From Terriglobales bacterium (GTDB lineage Bacteria > Acidobacteriota > Terriglobia > Terriglobales > Acidobacteriaceae): DNA of 56,504 bases. Position numbers and translations under genes: made by a program. Every line of letters begins with the position of its first letter. Position 1 is the first letter of the stretch. The stretch lies in NCBI GenBank assembly GCA_035457425.1, contig DATIBR010000074.1, forward strand, positions 1-56,504, read 5' to 3'. Of this stretch, positions 51,509-56,504 are shown piece after piece. The notes beneath the pieces are model-generated. The model worked only from the letters and a program-made list of their open reading frames with translations, did not search any database and was not told the DNA's origin.

Positions 51509-52474
51509 ATGGCAGCACGGTCTATCCGTCTTCTTCTCCTGCTGTTCCTTTGCGCTTTGCTGGCAGTGGCGTTTGCCGCTGCGCAGAACGCGACCGGCAC
51601 CGCGCCCGCGGCCAAGCCCAAGGCCGAAGAGGTGCGGGGCGCCGAACCCAGCCGCAGCACGAACGCGGAGGACTACGTCGGCACCGATACCTGCAAGGGG
51701 TGCCACGAAGCCGAGTTCAACAGCTACGATCACGGCCCGCACTGGCAGACGGAGAAGAACTCCAAGGGCCTGGGCTGGCAGGGCTGCGAGTCCTGCCACG
51801 GTCCGGGGAAAGCGCACGTGGAGGGCGGCGGCGACAAGACGAAGATCGTCCGCTTTCCGGACCTGAGCGCGGAAAAGGCCAGTCGCGTCTGCCTGGATTG
51901 TCACGAGCGCGGCGAGGACCACACCAACTTCCAGCGCTCCGTGCACCTGACGAACGGCGTGGGCTGCACCAGTTGCCACTCCGTGCACAAGCCGAAGACG
52001 CCGGAGAAGCTGCTGCTCGCCAAGCAGCCGACGCTCTGCTACAGCTGCCACCTGGAGATCAAGCCGGACTTTTCCAAGCCGTTCCACCATCGGGTGAACG
52101 AAGGGCTGGTCGGTTGCACCGACTGCCACAACCCGCACGGCGGGTTCCTGACCAAGCAACTGCGAGCCACGGCGGCACAGGACCAGGTCTGCTTCAAGTG
52201 CCACTCGGAGAAGGCGGGGCCGTTCGTGTTCGAGCACGCACCGCTGAAGACCGAAGGCTGCGTGGCGTGCCACACGCCGCACGGCTCGTCGAACCCGCGG
52301 CTGCTGAAGCGCGCCAACGTGAACCTGCTCTGCCTGGAGTGCCATACCCTCACGGTGGACTCGATCGCGCCAGCCATCCCGAGCTTCCACAACCAGGCGC
52401 AGAAGTACCAGGCATGCACGATGTGCCACACCCAGATCCACGGGTCGAACTTCGACCATATCTTCTTCCGTTAG
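51509..52474 (+). CDS. Decahaem c-type cytochrome (DmsE/MtrA-like)
   Basis: A 321-residue periplasmic protein (signal peptide to about residue 24) with ten CxxCH motifs: CKGCH, CESCH, CLDCH, CTSCH, CYSCH, CTDCH, CFKCH, CVACH, CLECH and CTMCH. Length, haem count and the following MtrB-like barrel gene match the DmsE/MtrA family of Shewanella, in which the decahaem wire sits inside an outer-membrane porin and passes electrons across the outer membrane. The paired surface reductase (MtrC, OmcA or DmsAB) is not in the window. The start ATG has a good AGGGGGAC site. Confidence 0.93.
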   Translation: MAARSIRLLLLLFLCALLAVAFAAAQNATGTAPAAKPKAEEVRGAEPSRSTNAEDYVGTDTCKGCHEAEFNSYDHGPHWQTEKNSKGLGWQGCESCHGPGKAHVEGGGDKTKIVRFPDLSAEKASRVCLDCHERGEDHTNFQRSVHLTNGVGCTSCHSVHKPKTPEKLLLAKQPTLCYSCHLEIKPDFSKPFHHRVNEGLVGCTDCHNPHGGFLTKQLRATAAQDQVCFKCHSEKAGPFVFEHAPLKTEGCVACHTPHGSSNPRLLKRANVNLLCLECHTLTVDSIAPAIPSFHNQAQKYQACTMCHTQIHGSNFDHIFFR

Positions 52475-52486
52475 AAAGGAGCGGTC

Positions 52487-54874
52487 ATGCACACGCGCAG
52501 AGAGAGCACGATGAAGTGGACGCTCCTGGCGGGATGCCTTCTCCTGCTGGTCGCGAGCACGGCGCAGGCGCAGTTCCTGCCGGCGCCGGCGCCGCCGCCG
52601 GAGAGCGAGAAGGGCGAGGTCAAGGACGGCTACCAGATCCACCAGTCCATCGAATTCGGCGGCTACATCTCCGATTTCGACGGCAACGAGTCGCTGTGGG
52701 ACACGTTCGTGAACCAGCACACCGGACCGCGGCTGCTCGGTTTCACGCTCGACATGCACTCGGTCGACCACTCCAACCTGCTGTTCGACGAGCTGCACAG
52801 CGCCAGCTTCGGCTACGGCGGCGATCCCAACAACTGGACGCGGCTGCGCGTCAGCAAGTCGCGGATCTACGACTTCAGCGCGAGCTTCCGCCGCAACCGG
52901 AACTACTGGGATTACAACCTGCTGGCGAATCCGCTGAACCCGCCCACCTCGGTGCCGAACGACCCGGTGGAGGTGTCGCCGCACCGCTTCCAGGTGGTGC
53001 GCCGCATGACGGACCTGAACCTGACCATCCTGCCGCAGTCGAAGATACGGTTCCGCCTGGGCTATTCGCGTAACGTGAGCGAGGGGCCGTCGAACTGGAC
53101 GATCCACGAGGGCACCGAGACCGTGCTCGACCAGTTCTGGCGCAACGGGCTGGATACCTATCGCGCGGGCGTGGACTTCCAGTTCATCCCGCGGACGACC
53201 TTCAGCTACGACCAGTTCTGGAGCTTCTACAAGGGCGACATCTACTGGGTCGACACCAACCACCAGTTCGAGTTGAGTCCGGGCGTTGCGAGCGACCTGG
53301 GCATCGTGTTCAACACGGGCGCGAACCAGCCCTGCGCGCCGCCGGTGATCGTGGGAGGCTTCACCGCTCCGGCCTGCAACCAGTACCTGGACTACGCGCG
53401 CTTCCAGAAGCCGCGCGGCGAGTATCCGGTGGAGCAGTTCAGCTTCCAAAGCAATTACTGGAAGCCGGTGGACCTGTCAGGGCGCTTCTCGTACAGCAGC
53501 TCGGATGGCGATGTGCCGTTCGACAGCGGAGCGGGCTGGGGTGAGTTCTACGACGGGTTCACTTCGCGGTCGCGCACGCGCATCCAGACCACCACCGGCC
53601 CGACGAGGGCGCGACGGGTGAACGCCAACGCCGATCTCGGCCTCACCTGGCATATCACCGACAAGCTCAACTTCGTCGACAGCTTCCGCTGGACCAACTT
53701 CCGCATCCCCGGCAACTGGCAGGAGCTGCAGTCCACGCTGTTTGCGGCGAATGCCGCCACCACGCCGAACACGTTCGATCCGCTGACCTGCCCGGGCGTG
53801 CCGGCGACCTGCCCGCAGCACAACGCCAATTCCGGAGCGGATGTGATCGTCGCCGACCGCAACCGCTTCCTCGGCCAGCAGATCACGATGAACACGGTGG
53901 AGCTCGAGTATGCGCCGTGGCGGCAGTTCGGCGGCTCGCTCGGCTATCGCTACCGGCATCGCGACATCGACGTGCGCGAGTTCGACCTCTACACGCTCAC
54001 GTTCTTCCCGACGCTGCCCAACCGCGGCGCCTGCGCCGGGCAGCCGTTGAATCCTGACGGCTCGTGCTCCGTGCTCACGTTCAACGGGACCGGCGCCACG
54101 AACGTGGTCCCCAGCTTCACCGGGCTCGAGCCGGAGAGCGAAAAGACCGAGATCAACGAGCACTCGCTGCTGTTCGGGCTGTGGTTCCGGCCGGCCCGTT
54201 CGTTCACCGCGCGCTACGACATGGAGTGGATGTACGCCGACAACGTGTTCACCCGCATCAGCCCGCGGCAGCTGCAGCAGGTTCGCCTGCGCGTGAACTG
54301 GGAACCGGCGCAGTGGGCGAACGTCTCGGCGTCGATCAACATCCGGGAGAACCGCAACAACGTGGAGACGGTCGAGAACAAGCAGCACAACCACGCCTAC
54401 AACCTGGGCGTGACGGTGATGCCGCGCGATGCCTGGAGCCTCGACTTCGGCTACAGCTACCAGGACATCTTCTCGGCCACCAACATCTGCTTCGTGGCCA
54501 CCCCGGTGCCGCCCGGGACACTCACCTGCGGCGCGCCCTTCCTCGAGGACGTGTCGTTCTACAGCCAGAAGGTGCAGTTCTTCTCCTTCGGCGCGATGTG
54601 GCGGCCTATCAAGCGCGTGACGACGCAGGTCGGGTATACCGGCACGTTCGCGCGCGGCGATACGCTGATCCTGAATCCGATCGCGCCGCTCGGCCCGCTC
54701 GACTACCGCTACCACCTGCCGGTCGCCGGCATCCGCGTGGAACTGGCGCCGCGGTGGAGCGTGGCAGGCGGCTGGAATTACTACGGCTACAACGAGAAGG
54801 GCGAGGTCGGACCGACGGTGCCGCGCGATTTCAAGGGGAACGTCGGCACACTCGGGGTCCGGTACGCGTTCTAG
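52487..54874 (+). CDS. MtrB/PioB-family outer-membrane beta barrel
   Basis: A 795-residue protein with a signal peptide (KWTLLAGCLLLLVASTAQAQ from about residue 10). The mature chain is a continuous series of amphipathic strands rich in Tyr, Trp, Arg and Asn, ending LGVRYAF with a C-terminal Phe as in outer-membrane barrels. Repeated motifs such as FRLGYSRN, GYRYRHRDIDVREFDLYT and LDFGYSYQD fit the MtrB/PioB family that sheathes a decahaem cytochrome. The N-terminal CxxC of Shewanella MtrB is not seen. It lies 12 bases after the decahaem gene with AAAGGAG before ATG 52487; ATG 52511 is an alternative start. Confidence 0.9.
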   Translation: MHTRRESTMKWTLLAGCLLLLVASTAQAQFLPAPAPPPESEKGEVKDGYQIHQSIEFGGYISDFDGNESLWDTFVNQHTGPRLLGFTLDMHSVDHSNLLFDELHSASFGYGGDPNNWTRLRVSKSRIYDFSASFRRNRNYWDYNLLANPLNPPTSVPNDPVEVSPHRFQVVRRMTDLNLTILPQSKIRFRLGYSRNVSEGPSNWTIHEGTETVLDQFWRNGLDTYRAGVDFQFIPRTTFSYDQFWSFYKGDIYWVDTNHQFELSPGVASDLGIVFNTGANQPCAPPVIVGGFTAPACNQYLDYARFQKPRGEYPVEQFSFQSNYWKPVDLSGRFSYSSSDGDVPFDSGAGWGEFYDGFTSRSRTRIQTTTGPTRARRVNANADLGLTWHITDKLNFVDSFRWTNFRIPGNWQELQSTLFAANAATTPNTFDPLTCPGVPATCPQHNANSGADVIVADRNRFLGQQITMNTVELEYAPWRQFGGSLGYRYRHRDIDVREFDLYTLTFFPTLPNRGACAGQPLNPDGSCSVLTFNGTGATNVVPSFTGLEPESEKTEINEHSLLFGLWFRPARSFTARYDMEWMYADNVFTRISPRQLQQVRLRVNWEPAQWANVSASINIRENRNNVETVENKQHNHAYNLGVTVMPRDAWSLDFGYSYQDIFSATNICFVATPVPPGTLTCGAPFLEDVSFYSQKVQFFSFGAMWRPIKRVTTQVGYTGTFARGDTLILNPIAPLGPLDYRYHLPVAGIRVELAPRWSVAGGWNYYGYNEKGEVGPTVPRDFKGNVGTLGVRYAF

Positions 54875-54967
54875 CCAGACGAGCGGCAGGGGTCGAGCTG
54901 TTGAAACCTCCAACGCTCGAACGCTGAGAAATGCATCAATCACTGTGTAATCAACAACTTGCAATGG

Positions 54968-54982
54968 TGTGACGCCGCCACA
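54968..54982. promoter_or_regulatory. Degenerate Crp/Fnr half-tandem site
   Basis: TGTGACGCCGCCACA has a perfect left arm and a shortened spacer. Its centre is about 21 bases (two turns) before the strong operator at 54989. Confidence 0.35.
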
Positions 54983-54988
54983 ATCTGG

Positions 54989-55004
54989 TGTGACGGCCGT
55001 CACA
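54989..55004 (+). promoter_or_regulatory. Crp/Fnr operator before the cytochrome c-Rieske-b genes
   Basis: TGTGACGGCCGTCACA is a perfect 16-bp palindrome 74 bases before the cytochrome c ATG at 55078. No clear -10 at class II distance; TACAAC (55039-55044) would suit a class I layout. Confidence 0.72.
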
Positions 55005-55077
55005 TGGCGGGCGGAGCGCAGGCCGCAAACTGTTCTTGTACAACGGCGTCCGAGACGCCTTTCCTAGGAGGAACGAC

Positions 55078-55398
55078 ATGAAACGCATTCTTAGCCTGGC
55101 AATCGCGCTGGGACTGATCCTGATGGTGGCTTCTCCGGTAGCTTCGGCCGCCGACGCGGCAGGTGACTACAAGGCGAAGTGCCAGATGTGCCATGGCCCC
55201 GACGGCAAAGGGACGCCGGTCGGCACGAAGATGGGCGCGCACGACTTCCACGGCGCCGATGTGCAGAAGATGGCCGACGGCGAACTGGCGAGCGTGATCG
55301 AGAACGGCAAGAACAAGATGCCGGCGTACAAGGGCAAGCTGACCGCCGACCAGATCAAGGCGCTCGCGGCCTACGTGAAGGAACTCGGGAAGAAGTAG
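55078..55398 (+). CDS. Small monohaem cytochrome c
   Basis: A 106-residue periplasmic protein (signal peptide to about residue 24, ASAAD). CQMCHGPDGKGTPVG is the haem site, KNKMPAYKGKLT supplies the axial Met, and LAAYVKELGKK the last helix: a class I c6/c555-like cytochrome. AGGAGG precedes ATG 55078. It is immediately followed, without a gap, by the Rieske gene, so it is likely the electron acceptor or a subunit of the bc-type complex. Confidence 0.92.
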   Translation: MKRILSLAIALGLILMVASPVASAADAAGDYKAKCQMCHGPDGKGTPVGTKMGAHDFHGADVQKMADGELASVIENGKNKMPAYKGKLTADQIKALAAYVKELGKK

Positions 55399-55866
55399 AT
55401 GGCGACGGAGGCCAACGCGCCCCACGAATCGCCCCCGGCACGCCGCACGTTCCTGCAGCTTTTGCTGGGCGCGGGACTGCTGGGGTCGTTGGCCTCGTTC
55501 TTTTATCCGGTCCTGCAGTACCTCATCCCGCCGGCGGCAGCCGACCTGGGCTCCGACGAGGTGGTGGCGGGCAAGGTGGGCGAACTGAAGCTGAACGCGG
55601 GGAAGATCTTCCGCTTCGGCTCGCGCCCGGGACTGATCGTGCGCAACGCGCAGGGCGAGTACAACGCGCTGTCAGCGACCTGCACGCACCTGGACTGCAT
55701 CGTGCAGTACCGCAGCGACATGCAGCGCATCTGGTGCGCGTGCCACAACGGCGTCTACGACCTGAGCGGGAAGAACGTGTCGGGTCCGCCGCCGCGGCCG
55801 CTCGAGGCCTACGACGTGCACGTGCGCGGCGACGAGATCTACGTCAGCCGGCGCAAGGGAGCGTGA
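55399..55866 (+). CDS. Rieske iron-sulfur protein
   Basis: A 155-residue protein: a Tat-like N terminus ([18 protein letters not shown]) with a membrane helix, then the Rieske domain with CTHLDC and CACHNG boxes that bind the 2Fe-2S cluster (Cys and His from each, plus the disulfide pair). It passes electrons from quinol to cytochrome c in bc1/b6f complexes. ATG 55399 is directly after the previous stop. The gene for cytochrome b follows after one base. Confidence 0.94.
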   Translation: MATEANAPHESPPARRTFLQLLLGAGLLGSLASFFYPVLQYLIPPAAADLGSDEVVAGKVGELKLNAGKIFRFGSRPGLIVRNAQGEYNALSATCTHLDCIVQYRSDMQRIWCACHNGVYDLSGKNVSGPPPRPLEAYDVHVRGDEIYVSRRKGA

Positions 55867-55867
55867 G

Positions 55868-56504
55868 ATGATCGCGCGCGCGCGCCAGTGGCTGGAAGAA
55901 CGCGTCGGCCTCAGCCAGATCAACGACTTCCTGGCGCACAAGACCGTCCCCGTCCACAAGCTGTCGTACTGGTACTTCCTGGGCGGCATCACGCTGTTCC
56001 TGTTCATGGTGCAGGTCGCGACCGGCATGCTGCTGCTGCTGTACTACCGGCCGACCTCGAACGAAGCCTTCGAGAGCGTGCAGTACATCGTGACGCAGGT
56101 GCGCTTCGGGTGGCTGGTGCGGTCCATCCATTCGTGGTCGGCGAACCTGATGGTGCTGACGGCGATGGCGCACATGTTCAGCGTGCTGTTCCTGGGCGCG
56201 CATCGCAAGCCGCGCGAGCTGACCTGGGTGTCGGGGATGGTCCTGCTGTTCCTGGTGCTGGGCTTCGGCTTCAGCGGCTACCTGCTGCCGTGGAACACGC
56301 TGGCGTACTTCGCGACCAAGGTGGGCACCGACATGGTGAAGCAGGTGCCGGTGATCGGGAAGCCGATGATGATCTTCCTGCGCGGCGGCGAAGAGGTGTC
56401 GGGTGCGACGCTCACGCGCTTCTTCGGATTCCACGTGGCCGTCCTGCCCGGCATCACCACGCTCATTCTGGCCCTGCATCTTCTGCTCGTGCAGCGCTTC
56501 GGGA
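55868..56504 (+). CDS. Cytochrome b (b6-type N-terminal half), partial
   Basis: Open reading frame running off the right edge; 212 complete codons are visible. Four membrane helices carry the two haem-binding pairs: His88 and His102 (HX13H) and His189 and His204 (HX14H). The HX14H spacing of the second pair is that of cytochrome b6 rather than mitochondrial-type cytochrome b (HX13H). GYLLPW is the conserved b-type loop. No haem c-i Cys of true b6 is seen. Together with the Rieske protein it forms the core of a quinol-oxidising complex. It is not possible to tell whether subunit IV is fused or separate. Confidence 0.9.
   Translation, partial: MIARARQWLEERVGLSQINDFLAHKTVPVHKLSYWYFLGGITLFLFMVQVATGMLLLLYYRPTSNEAFESVQYIVTQVRFGWLVRSIHSWSANLMVLTAMAHMFSVLFLGAHRKPRELTWVSGMVLLFLVLGFGFSGYLLPWNTLAYFATKVGTDMVKQVPVIGKPMMIFLRGGEEVSGATLTRFFGFHVAVLPGITTLILALHLLLVQRFG

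Overview
The window is about two-thirds G+C, densely packed, and reads as chromosome of a Gram-negative-type bacterium with an outer membrane: TonB, an MtrB-type barrel and periplasmic multihaem cytochromes are present. Gene content and style (a VPS10/BNR giant, a TonB-domain protein with a Gly-rich linker, DUF1175 next to an alpha-2-macroglobulin, many GTG/TTG starts, GTCATCCTGAGCG-type hairpins) suggest Acidobacteriota. That is inference from memory, not a database result. No tRNA, rRNA, CRISPR array, transposase or prophage gene was recognised.

Left part (1-9870): a secreted hypothetical; a three-gene envelope operon (DUF1175, alpha-2-macroglobulin with an intact thioester motif, membrane protein) joined by one-base overlaps; then, on the minus strand, a penicillin-binding transpeptidase and a SpoIID domain fused to an HExxH peptidase-like domain.

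Arginine operon (9983-18855): argR-argC-argB-argD-argF-argG-argH-argA-argJ, every junction overlapping, behind two ARG boxes. It encodes the whole glutamate-to-arginine route plus its repressor.

Middle (18793-38503): a VPS10/BNR beta-propeller protein, two tandem PPK2 kinases, a TonB-domain protein, an SRPBCC protein, an FHA-GAF-PP2C phosphatase, an M28 peptidase, thiC, a Gly-rich/HEAT protein and several hypotheticals. The gaps hold interspersed repeats, hairpin arrays and tandem heptamers.

Respiratory island (38574-56504, right edge open): ccmEABCD (CcmE of the CxxxY type) plus an unknown CxxC protein, a Crp/Fnr regulator, a YwiC-like protein, RIC/ScdA, a radical SAM/SPASM protein, a three-module copper nitrite reductase, a quinol NO reductase, a decahaem DmsE/MtrA-like cytochrome with its MtrB/PioB-like barrel, and cytochrome c, Rieske and cytochrome b genes. 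A 16-bp palindrome TGTGAC-N4-GTCACA recurs before ccmE, the regulator gene (twice), ywiC, the decahaem gene and the cytochrome c gene, with weaker copies before nirK and between thiC and the HEAT gene. The regulator's recognition helix is of the CRP type that reads TGTGA. The most interesting proposal is therefore a self-encoded regulon joining nitrite/NO reduction, cytochrome maturation, an outer-membrane electron conduit and a bc-type complex.
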